From: an uncultured Coprococcus sp.
GTDB lineage: Bacteria > Bacillota > Clostridia > Lachnospirales > Lachnospiraceae
DNA length: 34,277 nt
Assembly (NCBI GenBank): GCA_900548315.1
Contig: URJU01000004.1
Coordinates: 1-34,277 of the forward strand
Direction: 5' to 3'
A program made the translations under genes and the position numbers. The notes under the pieces were generated by a model. That model did no database searches. It was not told the origin of the DNA and saw only the letters and a list, made by a program, of their open reading frames with translations. Shown here piece by piece: positions 7,687 through 15,991 of this stretch. Within the stretch, counting starts at the first letter, position 1. Each line of letters starts with the position of its first letter.

Positions 7687-8682
7687 ATGAAGAACATAGA
7701 TTACGATGATATCCTCTCCCAACTCAGCAGAAGGCGCCAGGATAACATGCGCATACAGGATCAGCATAAGACTGAACTGTACAACAAACTTCCAAAAGTC
7801 AAGGAAATAGATGATGAGCTTGCTCATCTTGCCGTTCAGGCATCCAAAGCAAGAATAATGAAACAGGATTTTGACGCTGATTCTCATGCAGCCAAAGTCT
7901 CTGCACTGAAGGAAAAAAGACGATCCATCATAGATACCTCGGATTTTCCGGCTGACTACATTTCACCGGTATATACCTGTCCCATTTGTAAGGACAGCGG
8001 ATATGTGGATGGCAAACCTTGTAACTGTCTGAAACAGATGGTCATCAGCCAGCTGTATGAGCAGTCCACCATACGCAATGTGCTGGAGATCGAGAATTTT
8101 GACACTTTCAACCTGGACGTATATAAAGATGATACATTTGGCAATTATCGCTATACTCCATACAGGAATGCCGGCAACGTACTGGCATCCGTGAGGAGTT
8201 TTACTGAGAATTTTCAGGATAAACGACCGGGTATACTCCTTTATGGAGAAACCGGAACAGGAAAAACTTTTCTGACAAACTGTATTGCCAAAAGCCTTCT
8301 TGATAAAGGTTATACGGTTTTATACTTGTCTGCAATAAATTTATTTGATAATATCTTACGGGATATTATAATGAAGAACAGTCATGAACCGCATCAAGAG
8401 ATGCTGTATGACTACATTTACAACTGTGATTTTCTAATAATTGACGATTTGGGCACAGAACTTACCAATTCATTTGTCCAGTCCCAGTTATTTGAGATTA
8501 TAAATAAGAGAACTATCAAAGGTCAGTCCACTCTCATATCCACGAATCTGGATCTGCAAAAGATCAGCGAACGTTATACAGAACGTATAATGTCCCGCAT
8601 AGTTGATAGTTATCTGATATTCAATCTCTACGGAGAAAATATCCGTTATATGAAACGAATGGGTCATATAACCGGCAAGTAG
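7687..8682 (+). CDS. DnaC/DnaI-type helicase loader, AAA+ ATPase
   Basis: A 331-residue AAA+ protein that probably loads the replicative helicase on DNA together with the preceding DnaD-like protein. A cysteine cluster CPIC (98-101) and CNC (112-114) makes the zinc site seen in DnaI. The Walker A is GETGTGKT (187-194), Walker B FLIIDD (249-254), followed by a sensor region STNLDLQKISERYTERIMSR with the conserved arginines. Residues 1-90 are a charged helical helicase-binding part. Its ribosome site is weak and distant (AGGGG about 14 nt before the ATG), so translation may be coupled to the gene before it. It is 59 nt upstream of the PRPP synthase gene. Confidence 0.88.
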   Translation: MKNIDYDDILSQLSRRRQDNMRIQDQHKTELYNKLPKVKEIDDELAHLAVQASKARIMKQDFDADSHAAKVSALKEKRRSIIDTSDFPADYISPVYTCPICKDSGYVDGKPCNCLKQMVISQLYEQSTIRNVLEIENFDTFNLDVYKDDTFGNYRYTPYRNAGNVLASVRSFTENFQDKRPGILLYGETGTGKTFLTNCIAKSLLDKGYTVLYLSAINLFDNILRDIIMKNSHEPHQEMLYDYIYNCDFLIIDDLGTELTNSFVQSQLFEIINKRTIKGQSTLISTNLDLQKISERYTERIMSRIVDSYLIFNLYGENIRYMKRMGHITGK

Positions 8683-8741
8683 GCATCAGCCTGCTAAGCA
8701 CAGGCAGAAAATGAACATATTCAAAATAGGAGGATTTTATT

Positions 8742-9941
8742 ATGCCAGACGATAGTAAGTTGGAAACAATACCCGTAGGTAGCTTGGGAATCATAGCACA
8801 CAAGAGCATCGTGCCTCTTGGAAAAAAGGTTGACTCCTATATCGTTAAATGGAGAAAGAACCGCCAGAACGAGAACAAGTCAAGTATCGTATTCCATGGT
8901 TATGAGAAGGACTCTTATCTCATCGACACAGAATGTCCAAGATTTGGATCAGGTGAGGCTAAGGGTATTGTCAACGAGTCAGTTCGTGGTAAAGATATAT
9001 ATATTATGCTGGATGTAGGAAACTATAGCTGCACATACACTATGGCTGGTCAGCCACAGAGAATGTCACCAGATGATCACTATGCTGATCTTAAACGTAT
9101 CATCTCAGCTATGACAGACAAGCCTAGAAAGCTGACAGTTATCATGCCTTTCCTGTATGAGAGCCGTCAGCACAAGAGATCAGGTCGTGAGTCCCTTGAC
9201 TGTGCTGTTATGCTGCAGGAGCTTAAGCAGTATGGTGTTGACAATATCGTTACATTTGATGCACACGATCCGCGTGTCGTAAATGCTATTCCAAAGAGTG
9301 GTTTTGAGAATGTAAAACCTACCTACCAGTTTGTCAAGGCACTTCTTAGATCAACTCCTGATCTTGAGATAGGCAATGACCACATGATGGTCATCTCACC
9401 TGATGAGGGTGCTATGCACAGAGCGATATACTTCGCCAACCTTCTCGGTGTTGATGTCGGCATGTTCTATAAGAGAAGAGATTACTCACGAGTTGTGGAC
9501 GGCCGTAACCCTATCGTAGCTCACGAATTCCTCGGTGATTCAGTTGAGGGCAAGGATGTTATCATCATTGATGACATGATTGCATCCGGAGAGAGTATGA
9601 TAGATGTTGCAAAGCAGCTCAAGGCAAGAAAGGCAAGAAGAGTTTTTGCACTTGCTACATTCGGTCTATTCACAAAGGGTCTTGAGGTATTCGACAAGTG
9701 TCATGAGGAAGGCATCATTGATAAGGTCATCACGACCAACCTCACATACCAGCTCCCTGAGCTTGCAAGCCGTGATTGGTATGTATCAGCTGACATGAGC
9801 AAGTATATCGCCCTGATCATCGATCATCTGAATCACGATGCATCACTCAGCGATCTTCTTGACCCATCAGAGAGAATCAGTGCAAGAATTGCTGAATACA
9901 AGGTAAAGCATACCATCTCAGATAATTATGAGAATTACTAA
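8742..9941 (+). CDS. prs: ribose-phosphate pyrophosphokinase (PRPP synthase), long form
   Basis: This cytoplasmic enzyme makes PRPP from ribose 5-phosphate and ATP for purine, pyrimidine, His and Trp synthesis. The ATP-site region is MPFLYESRQHKRSGRES (135-151), the metal-binding histidine region is FDAHDPR (172-178), and the PRPP-binding loop is DVIIIDDMIASGESM (272-286). At 399 residues it is about 80 longer than a classical Prs: residues 1-60 hold an unusual N-terminal part, and an additional segment surrounds KYIALIIDHLNHD near the C-terminus. This long type occurs in clostridia (recalled, not checked). AGGAGG lies 8 nt before ATG 8742. A bidirectional terminator ends the transcript. Confidence 0.88.
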   Translation: MPDDSKLETIPVGSLGIIAHKSIVPLGKKVDSYIVKWRKNRQNENKSSIVFHGYEKDSYLIDTECPRFGSGEAKGIVNESVRGKDIYIMLDVGNYSCTYTMAGQPQRMSPDDHYADLKRIISAMTDKPRKLTVIMPFLYESRQHKRSGRESLDCAVMLQELKQYGVDNIVTFDAHDPRVVNAIPKSGFENVKPTYQFVKALLRSTPDLEIGNDHMMVISPDEGAMHRAIYFANLLGVDVGMFYKRRDYSRVVDGRNPIVAHEFLGDSVEGKDVIIIDDMIASGESMIDVAKQLKARKARRVFALATFGLFTKGLEVFDKCHEEGIIDKVITTNLTYQLPELASRDWYVSADMSKYIALIIDHLNHDASLSDLLDPSERISARIAEYKVKHTISDNYENY

Positions 9942-9994
9942 TATCATGCTATTATACAACGCATGCGCGTAGCCGCCGGTGGCTCGCCTCACAC

Positions 9995-10040
9995 AAAAAC
10001 GCCTGTGAACTATCTTTTACCGATGTTCCCAGGCGTTTTT
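9995..10040. terminator. bidirectional terminator between convergent genes
   Basis: AAAAACGCCTG-t-GAAC pairs with GTTC-c-CAGGCGTTTTT, with a 14-nt loop. It has T-runs on both strands and ends both prs and the Rad50-like gene. Confidence 0.9.
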
Positions 10041-10056
10041 ATATACTGTATGTTAT

Positions 10057-11766
10057 TTACAATTCTATGCTATTGAACTTTACATGCATACCCTCAAGTC
10101 TTGCAGCCAGTTCTTTATCAGATGTCAGAAGTATGGTCTGATCCGTCTGCACTGTGCTTATAGCCTTGAGCACTCCTATGAGCTGCTGGTCATCCGCTGC
10201 ATCAACCACATCATCCAGCATAAGCGGCATCTTTTCGCCATTCATGATGTTTGCAACGGCAAGACGCACAGCAAGATAAACCTGTCTCACAACTTCATTT
10301 CCAAGAAATTCCGTTCTGAAAAAGTGTCCATCCTTTTTGACTGCCACATGCATATCTTCATCAAGTCTTGCCTCTGTATATTTTCCATTTGTTATGAGAC
10401 CGATCAGATTTGAAATCTGCTGCTCTATATCATCAAATCTTGCAGCCAGTCCCTCGGACAGACTGTTTATAGTCTCTATTGCCTTATCAATAGCCTTCTT
10501 CTCTGTCTCAAGGGCATCATAGTCCACAAATATAGCATCTCTCTTCTCCTTGAGTTCATAGTATGCATCTCTCTTTTTTATGGCGTCATGCTCCTGAAAT
10601 TTGAACATATCCAATTTCTTGTCATGTTCCTCCTGGAACATCCTGTCTATCTCAACACGTACTGTCCTCGACTCTGTAGCCCTGCCCATCTCGTATATGG
10701 TACGCTGAAATTCCTCTTCAGACGGCAGCTTGTCGCCGTCAAACGCGCCCTTCCTGAACAATCCATCTATTATAGTTATAGCGACAAATGCAATTGTACA
10801 TATTACAAACAACTGCTGTATAGATTTCTGAAATCCCACAAGATGAACCACAAATGTGATCACCGCAACAACCAAAAGACCAACTGCCATTATCACGAAT
10901 ATATTATCTGTAAGCTTTTTTTCCTTCTTTTCCTGTTTCTTTTTCTCTTTCTTTTCGTCCTCGTCATCTATGGCCTCAACCTCAAGGAATATATGACTTC
11001 TCTCCCGGTCCTCATCCTCATCCGGTATCTCGGCATCCTTCTCATTTACAAGCTGTCTCGCCTCTCTCTTGAGTCTTGCAATCTCCATATTATAGGCATC
11101 CAGCTCTTCTCTTCTCGCCTGCCTGATATCCTCCAGATCTTTGTCGACATCACCCAACTCATCCATCTGAGCCTCAAGCTCCTCCATCTGCATCAGGTAT
11201 TTTTTGTTGTCATATTTCTTGCGTTCATTTTCAAGATATTCAACCGCTGACTCTCTGTTTATACTGCTGCATCCTGTCTCCCTGATATTGTGAAGATACT
11301 TTTCAAGGAAATCACACACAGCCTTATCATCAGTTCCATTCTCGTCCGAAGGTTCAATACTCAGAGCATCCACATAGGTACTCTTATCCATATCGAACAG
11401 AACTCCCCTATAAGAATTCTTATCCTGAAGTCTCTCCTCCTTGCCACTCTCAATATCAGTCAGCCTTGCTCCATCAGCCGCCATATTGAAATTTCTCTCA
11501 AGAAGATGATTCTTGCCGGAATCTATCACATGGGCTTTTCCAGAATATACATTACTGCCCTTTGGCTTTCTGACCAAATAGTTATCTCTGCCAGAGCCAA
11601 GCCCCCGTGATTTGCTGATGCCAAATAACATTCCCGTGATAAAATCCCTCACTGTACTCTTTCCGGCTCCCTTATCGCCATATAGGACATTCAAACCCTG
11701 CTCCAGCTTAATCTCCCTATTGTTGAATTTTCCAAATTCCTTCAAAAACAGTTTATTTATATACAT
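10057..11766 (-). CDS. membrane-anchored Rad50/SbcC-like ATPase (YhaN-like)
   Basis: A 569-residue SMC-type protein. The N-terminal half of the ATPase has Walker A GDKGAGKST (30-38). A coiled coil runs about 175-245 and a second, charged one about 345-455. Between the coils, at about 288-310 and 317-336, are two hydrophobic helices after a lysine-rich run, so the hinge end is in the membrane, as in Bacillus YhaN. The C-terminal half has the signature region LGNEVVRQVYLAVRLAV (488-504), where the usual Ser-Gly of ABC signatures is missing, and Walker B PLMLDD (514-519) with Asp instead of the usual final Glu. Its ATG overlaps the stop of the Mre11-like gene by one base (TAATG), so the two are translated together. 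Confidence 0.82.
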   Translation of the reverse strand: MYINKLFLKEFGKFNNREIKLEQGLNVLYGDKGAGKSTVRDFITGMLFGISKSRGLGSGRDNYLVRKPKGSNVYSGKAHVIDSGKNHLLERNFNMAADGARLTDIESGKEERLQDKNSYRGVLFDMDKSTYVDALSIEPSDENGTDDKAVCDFLEKYLHNIRETGCSSINRESAVEYLENERKKYDNKKYLMQMEELEAQMDELGDVDKDLEDIRQARREELDAYNMEIARLKREARQLVNEKDAEIPDEDEDRERSHIFLEVEAIDDEDEKKEKKKQEKKEKKLTDNIFVIMAVGLLVVAVITFVVHLVGFQKSIQQLFVICTIAFVAITIIDGLFRKGAFDGDKLPSEEEFQRTIYEMGRATESRTVRVEIDRMFQEEHDKKLDMFKFQEHDAIKKRDAYYELKEKRDAIFVDYDALETEKKAIDKAIETINSLSEGLAARFDDIEQQISNLIGLITNGKYTEARLDEDMHVAVKKDGHFFRTEFLGNEVVRQVYLAVRLAVANIMNGEKMPLMLDDVVDAADDQQLIGVLKAISTVQTDQTILLTSDKELAARLEGMHVKFNSIEL

Positions 11767-12818
11767 TACTTTTCTCCAGTAGCTATCACAGCCTCCAGAC
11801 CATACTCAAGTGCCTTCCTGCTGACCACGTCATCCTTATCTGAAAGTTCAGCTATGAACCTTCCCAGCACATTGTGTTCATTGTCCTTCATAAGACTGTC
11901 CTTATTGTAATCAAACATTGTGTTGTCCACAACGTCATATATCATATATTCAGATAACAGTTTCTCAAATGTCGTGTCAACATTTCTTCCCTTCTGTCCC
12001 TTGAGGATGATCCTGTAAATGTTTTCACGCCCCATCTTGTCTATCTGCTTTGCAATGACATTCTCTATCTGCATCGATGAATATTCCGGCTTTATCTCAA
12101 GGCCCAGATTAATATAACTCCTGCATGCCGCAGATTCCCACTTTATCCTAGTCTCACCATGGATCGTCTGGCCATATATGAAACCATGTCTTCCTGTATC
12201 CCTGTGAGACAGAGGCTCTGGCGACCCCGGATAGGCCATTTTGTTCTTTATCATGTGCTTTGGCTTTCTCAGATATCCAAGCGCAATATAGTCAAATCCT
12301 GCATCCGCAAGTTCCCGGAAATCAAACGCACCATGTTCCTCATCTCCGCCGTACATTAGAAGTATATTTGCAGCGCCCTCCATCTGAGGCGCTATCCCCT
12401 CAGAGAAGTCCTCTGTATATTTTTCCTGTCCGTAGCTAAATCCTGTAACACAGGTATTGATATCTTCAAAATACGCATTGCTGAACTCGCCAACCGGAAG
12501 TATAACCGTATTCGACTTGAACTTATATGTCTCCGAAGGAGAGTCCTTCTCTATATAGTCACTATCTCCTGCGATTATAACAGTTCTTGTATTCGTGAGC
12601 TTGGCCAGTCTGCTATCCAGTCTGTCAAGTTCAGTCACCCCTGGCGCATTATGAAACAGATCTCCCGCCACGAGCAGCAGATCAACCTTTCTCTCCTCCG
12701 CAATATCAAGTATCTTGTCAAATGTATCCTCTATCTCCTTTGCACGGATCTCGCTCCACGGCTTGCCCTTATCAGGTGTCATTCCGAGATGCACATCCGA
12801 AACATGTATAAATTTCAT
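11766..12818 (-). CDS. SbcD/Mre11-like metallophosphoesterase with degenerate active site (YhaO-like)
   Basis: A 350-residue partner of the Rad50-like ATPase. The start of the calcineurin-type phosphoesterase domain is normal: DVHLG (Asp8, His10) and GDLFH (Asp53). The other metal and catalytic motifs are altered: GNHD is GDSD (84-87), losing both Asn and the catalytic His; the next His motif reads LLMYGGDEEHG (153-163); and the usual GHxH reads GYLRKPKH (181-188). It may therefore be a weak or dead nuclease that keeps a structural or DNA-binding role. The C-terminal 150 residues should form the capping and ATPase-binding part. GAGGG precedes ATG 12818. No obvious strong promoter; a TATACA-type -10 may lie near 12890. 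Confidence 0.8.
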   Translation of the reverse strand: MKFIHVSDVHLGMTPDKGKPWSEIRAKEIEDTFDKILDIAEERKVDLLLVAGDLFHNAPGVTELDRLDSRLAKLTNTRTVIIAGDSDYIEKDSPSETYKFKSNTVILPVGEFSNAYFEDINTCVTGFSYGQEKYTEDFSEGIAPQMEGAANILLMYGGDEEHGAFDFRELADAGFDYIALGYLRKPKHMIKNKMAYPGSPEPLSHRDTGRHGFIYGQTIHGETRIKWESAACRSYINLGLEIKPEYSSMQIENVIAKQIDKMGRENIYRIILKGQKGRNVDTTFEKLLSEYMIYDVVDNTMFDYNKDSLMKDNEHNVLGRFIAELSDKDDVVSRKALEYGLEAVIATGEK

Positions 12819-12937
12819 ATCTTACCCTCTGATCGTAATTAAACTGTTTATATCTGTCTACACAGAACGCATCTTTCGCCTATGTATAATCAACAAAAGT
12901 TTACCCCATATCGGAGAAAAATACAACACACGAGGTA

Positions 12938-13234
12938 TTAAATCTTTGTGCTCATCTGCATATTCCGTCTTTGTTCCTCCATCTCGTGTTCATGCAGATA
13001 CTTTTCCCTGGTAGCAAGTCCGCCCCTTATATGTCTCTCCGCCTTATTTGCATCCAGAACAACCCTCGCCTGAGCGGCCAGCATTGGTCTGATCCTTATA
13101 AGTCTCTCCGTTATATCTTTGTGAACCGTCGATTTACTTATCCCCATCTTGTCCGCCGTCTGCCTGACCGTCGCTCTGGTGTCAATGATATAATTTGCTG
13201 CTTCTACCGCCCGTTCTTCTATGTATCCCTTCAA
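12938..13234 (-). CDS. spoIIID: sporulation transcription factor SpoIIID
   Basis: A 98-residue DNA-binding protein that in sporulating Firmicutes acts in the mother cell with sigma-E to switch genes on and off before sigma-K. The match is clear from YIEERAVEAANYIIDTRATV, then the helix-turn-helix QTADKMGISKSTVHKDITER (25-44) and the family's HIRGGLATREKY block. Length is close to the 93 residues of Bacillus. The family alignment demands a TTG start at 13234; no ATG fits. The ribosome site is weak, and the start sits on the T-run of the terminator that ends the upstream kinase gene, an arrangement that may keep it silent in vegetative cells. Confidence 0.92.
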   Translation of the reverse strand: MKGYIEERAVEAANYIIDTRATVRQTADKMGISKSTVHKDITERLIRIRPMLAAQARVVLDANKAERHIRGGLATREKYLHEHEMEEQRRNMQMSTKI

Positions 13235-13235
13235 A

Positions 13236-13280
13236 GAAAAAGCCCCCGCATATTCTGTTTTTACAGTCTATGCAGGGACT
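13236..13280 (-). terminator. terminator of the UBA/DUF4342-regulator-kinase operon
   Basis: On the minus strand AGTCCCTGCATA pairs with TATGCGGGGGCT, with an inner CTGT/ACAG stem in the loop, followed by TTTTTCTTT. It lies between the kinase stop (13333) and the TTG of spoIIID, whose leader it overlaps. Confidence 0.8.
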
Positions 13281-13332
13281 CTCGCCGCTATGATTGCATG
13301 TTCAAAAGAGACTCTCTTCTAAATCACTTCTT

Positions 13333-14586
13333 CTATCTAAACTTTGGAAATCTCACTATAAATCTTGATCCTATATCCGCCCTCGATATGACCTGTATCG
13401 TTCCGCCGTGGGCATCAACTATCCATTTGGCAATAGAGAGCCCCAGACCTGAACCTCCGGTCTCACCGTTTCTCGCTTCATCAGAGCGGTAGAATCTGTC
13501 AAATATATGAATGATATCTGAGGATTCCATTCCTGTTCCCTCATCTTCTATCAAATAACTCACATATCCAGCCTCATCAGACACCCCCAGCTTGATCGTA
13601 GTACCGGATTCAGAATACTTCGCCGCATTTTGCACAAATATCCTGACAGATTGCTTTATCATCGCCACATCACCGTTGACACACGCCTCGGACTCAGTGC
13701 CTTTAAACTCATACCTGTGGTTCTCATCTATCATCATGGATTCCTCCCACACCTCGCTTACCATACGGTTAATATCCGTCCTCTCCATGTTCAGGTGCTG
13801 CCTTCCACTATCTCCCCTGGCCAGGAATAACAACTGCTCGACAAGCTCCTTCATATGCTGCGACTCATTTTTGAGCGCTTCTATGGATTCTCCCAGAACC
13901 TGTTCATCCTCCTTGCCCCAGCGATCGAGCATATTTACATATCCCTGAATAACAGCTATAGGTGTCCTCAGCTCATGGGATGCATCTGACACAAACCTCA
14001 TCTGGCGTTTCTCATTATCCTTCATGTTCTTGAGCAGACTGTTAAGCGCGATCTCTATACTCTGAAGATCCTTATCCCCGGTGTGTATCACCTGCTCGTC
14101 GTCATCGGCTGACAGATGTGATATGGCTTTCTCCAGATCATCTATCTTGTTGTGATCCATCGGTTCCTTGCTGAGTTTCTCCGCCGCAACCGCAAGATCA
14201 TTCAATGGCTTTAATCGTCTTCTGACATCTGCCGTCCGGAACAATGCAAGAAACAGAACCAGTGTCTCCATTCCAAGCAGCACGATACCCGGTATCTCTA
14301 TGATATCCCACAGGATCTTAAAGTCATATCTGTATTTCTTTTCATCTGATCCCTCTATGATGTATTCATAAGCTCCGCCATCATCATTCTTCTCAACATA
14401 ATAATGCCTTCCACCAACGCCCTGCGGCAGCTGATTTCTTCCCCACCAGGCAAATGTTCCCACAATAAGAAAGGCAATGACGATATCAATAAGTATCACA
14501 TTGCCCACCTCTTTGAGCCAGAAACTCATGTTGATCCTTCTGGCTATCGACGACATTCTTTTATTTTCCCTGCTTTTCTTTTCCAT
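13333..14586 (-). CDS. sensor histidine kinase, OmpR-partner type
   Basis: A 417-residue membrane kinase. It has two membrane helices (about 29-48 and 93-117) around a short outside loop of about 45 residues rich in Tyr, Glu and Asp; a HAMP-like linker (about 118-195); the phospho-acceptor box SDASHELRTP with His204; then the N box FVQNAAKYSESG, the G1 box EDEGTGM, the F box IFDRFYR and the G2 box GGSGLGLSIAK. All catalytic boxes are intact. It starts 10 nt after the response regulator gene, in one operon with it and the UBA-like/DUF4342 protein. The small external loop suggests it senses the membrane or cell wall rather than a large ligand; this is inference. Confidence 0.92.
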   Translation of the reverse strand: MEKKSRENKRMSSIARRINMSFWLKEVGNVILIDIVIAFLIVGTFAWWGRNQLPQGVGGRHYYVEKNDDGGAYEYIIEGSDEKKYRYDFKILWDIIEIPGIVLLGMETLVLFLALFRTADVRRRLKPLNDLAVAAEKLSKEPMDHNKIDDLEKAISHLSADDDEQVIHTGDKDLQSIEIALNSLLKNMKDNEKRQMRFVSDASHELRTPIAVIQGYVNMLDRWGKEDEQVLGESIEALKNESQHMKELVEQLLFLARGDSGRQHLNMERTDINRMVSEVWEESMMIDENHRYEFKGTESEACVNGDVAMIKQSVRIFVQNAAKYSESGTTIKLGVSDEAGYVSYLIEDEGTGMESSDIIHIFDRFYRSDEARNGETGGSGLGLSIAKWIVDAHGGTIQVISRADIGSRFIVRFPKFR

Positions 14587-14596
14587 ATATTTTCTC

Positions 14597-15274
14597 TCAA
14601 TCTCTGATGACGTATCCCACGCCTCTGACTGTGGTTATAAGTTTCACGCCAAACCTGTCGTCTATCTTTGTTCTCAAATATCTCACATACACATCTATGA
14701 TGTTTGTCTCCCCCAGATAATCATATCCACACACCGCACTGAGCAATTTTTCCCTGTCCATCACAATGTCCTTGTTCTCCATAAGCGTCCGGAGCAGCTC
14801 AAACTCTCTGTTGGTAAGTTCCACTATCTCTCCATTCACCGTGACTTCATGTCTGTCGGTGTCCATGCTTACCCCATGTATCTCTATTTTGTGGGTGTGA
14901 ACCTCCACACTTCCCCTTTTCTTCAGAGCCACCCTTATCCTCGCAAGCAATTCCTCTATTGCAAATGGCTTTGTGAGATAATCGTCCGCCCCTGCGTCAA
15001 GCCCCGACACCTTATCCATCACAGCATCCCTGGCAGTGAGCATTATGACCGGCACATCACTCTCTTTTCGGATCCTCCTGAGTACCTCCAATCCGTTGAG
15101 TGCCGGCAGCATCACATCCAGAATCACAAGGTCAATTTTCTCGGAAAGTGCCTTTTCAAGCCCTATTCTTCCGTCAAATGCCTTCTCAACCTCGTATCCC
15201 TCATGGATAAGCTCCAGCTCAACAAATCTTGCAATTTTCTCTTCATCCTCCACAATGAGAATCCTCTGTGCCAT
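14597..15274 (-). CDS. OmpR-family response regulator
   Basis: A 225-residue regulator. The receiver has acidic residues ED (9-10), phospho-acceptor Asp53 in ILDVMLPALNG and the conserved Lys in YLTKPF. The winged-helix DNA-binding domain of the OmpR/PhoB type covers about 125-225, with the TNREFELLRTLMEN and VDVYVRYLRTKID-like blocks (it reads IIDVYVRYLRTKID) and ends TVRGVGYVIRD. Partner of the kinase that follows. It lies 16 nt after the UBA-like/DUF4342 gene. Confidence 0.95.
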   Translation of the reverse strand: MAQRILIVEDEEKIARFVELELIHEGYEVEKAFDGRIGLEKALSEKIDLVILDVMLPALNGLEVLRRIRKESDVPVIMLTARDAVMDKVSGLDAGADDYLTKPFAIEELLARIRVALKKRGSVEVHTHKIEIHGVSMDTDRHEVTVNGEIVELTNREFELLRTLMENKDIVMDREKLLSAVCGYDYLGETNIIDVYVRYLRTKIDDRFGVKLITTVRGVGYVIRD

Positions 15275-15290
15275 ATCTTTTTCCTTTCTT

Positions 15291-15830
15291 TTACTTATTA
15301 TTGACGTCGGACTTAAGGTTGTCTACAGAGTCGGCTACTTTATCGCATGCGCTATTGAGGTTTACGTTGATGTCGCCGATTCCTTCAAAATGATATCTGC
15401 ACTCACAGAAGAGTCCGACCACAAGCAGTGGAAGAACCACCCAGAATGCAAGTATAAGCGCGATCACCAGAACAAGAACCGGAACATTTATCATGGTCTG
15501 ACCCCTTCGCTCTACTATGAATGTACTATCCACACTCTTCTTTAATATCTTGCCACACCATTTGAAAAATCTGTCCATCATCTGTCCAAATGTCACTTTA
15601 TTGCAATCATTTGTGTAGGTCTGCTGTGCCTGCTCAAACTCTGTCGATGCCTGCTGATCTCCACCTGTCACAAAACTGTCTACATCCGGAGCCTTTACCT
15701 TGTCAAGTTTCTCCAGATAAATGATTGCATCTAACAGATCGTAATCACACGCCTCAAGCGCATTCTTCGCATCTTCGTAACTTACACCTGTTTTTTCTCT
15801 TAACTTTTCTACCTTTTCCAGTTTATCCAT
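15291..15830 (-). CDS. UBA-like and DUF4342 membrane protein
   Basis: A 179-residue protein. Residues 5-45 resemble the UBA-type three-helix domain of elongation factor Ts (KLREKTGVSYEDAKNALEAC). Residues 80-155 fit DUF4342: VTFGQMMDRFFKW, then a hydrophobic double span VPVLVLVIALILAFWVVLPLLVV. A polar tail follows. It is first in an operon with a response regulator and kinase, so it may be a target or sensor part of a cell envelope response; no function is known to me. I chose ATG 15830 because the promoter found at 15929-15956 would start transcription near 15922, leaving a leader of about 90 nt, and AGGGTG lies upstream. An in-frame start at 15917 would have almost no leader. Confidence 0.75.
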   Translation of the reverse strand: MDKLEKVEKLREKTGVSYEDAKNALEACDYDLLDAIIYLEKLDKVKAPDVDSFVTGGDQQASTEFEQAQQTYTNDCNKVTFGQMMDRFFKWCGKILKKSVDSTFIVERRGQTMINVPVLVLVIALILAFWVVLPLLVVGLFCECRYHFEGIGDINVNLNSACDKVADSVDNLKSDVNNK

Positions 15831-15928
15831 GATCTTTACACCCTTTCTCATTATCTTATTTTCATCGTCTTCCGATGATCTGTCATCTTTCTTATCGTTT
15901 GTTGCTGATATCATCAACTGATGTTGTT

Positions 15929-15956
15929 ACTATACCAACCGATGATTAATCTACAA
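15929..15956 (-). promoter_or_regulatory. promoter of the DUF4342-regulator-kinase operon
   Basis: On the minus strand -35 TTGTAG (15951-15956), 16-bp spacer, then extended -10 TG-G-TATAGT (15929-15937). Confidence 0.6.
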
Positions 15957-15991
15957 TATGAGAAAGATTAAAATCAGGTTAAAATTTATCA

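Noticed and set aside
14477..15304. A 275-residue plus-strand frame
   Set aside because: Antisense to the response regulator and kinase; composition is that of a shadow frame.
15036..15545. A 169-residue plus-strand frame opposite the response regulator
   Set aside because: Antisense shadow of two well-supported genes, without ribosome site.
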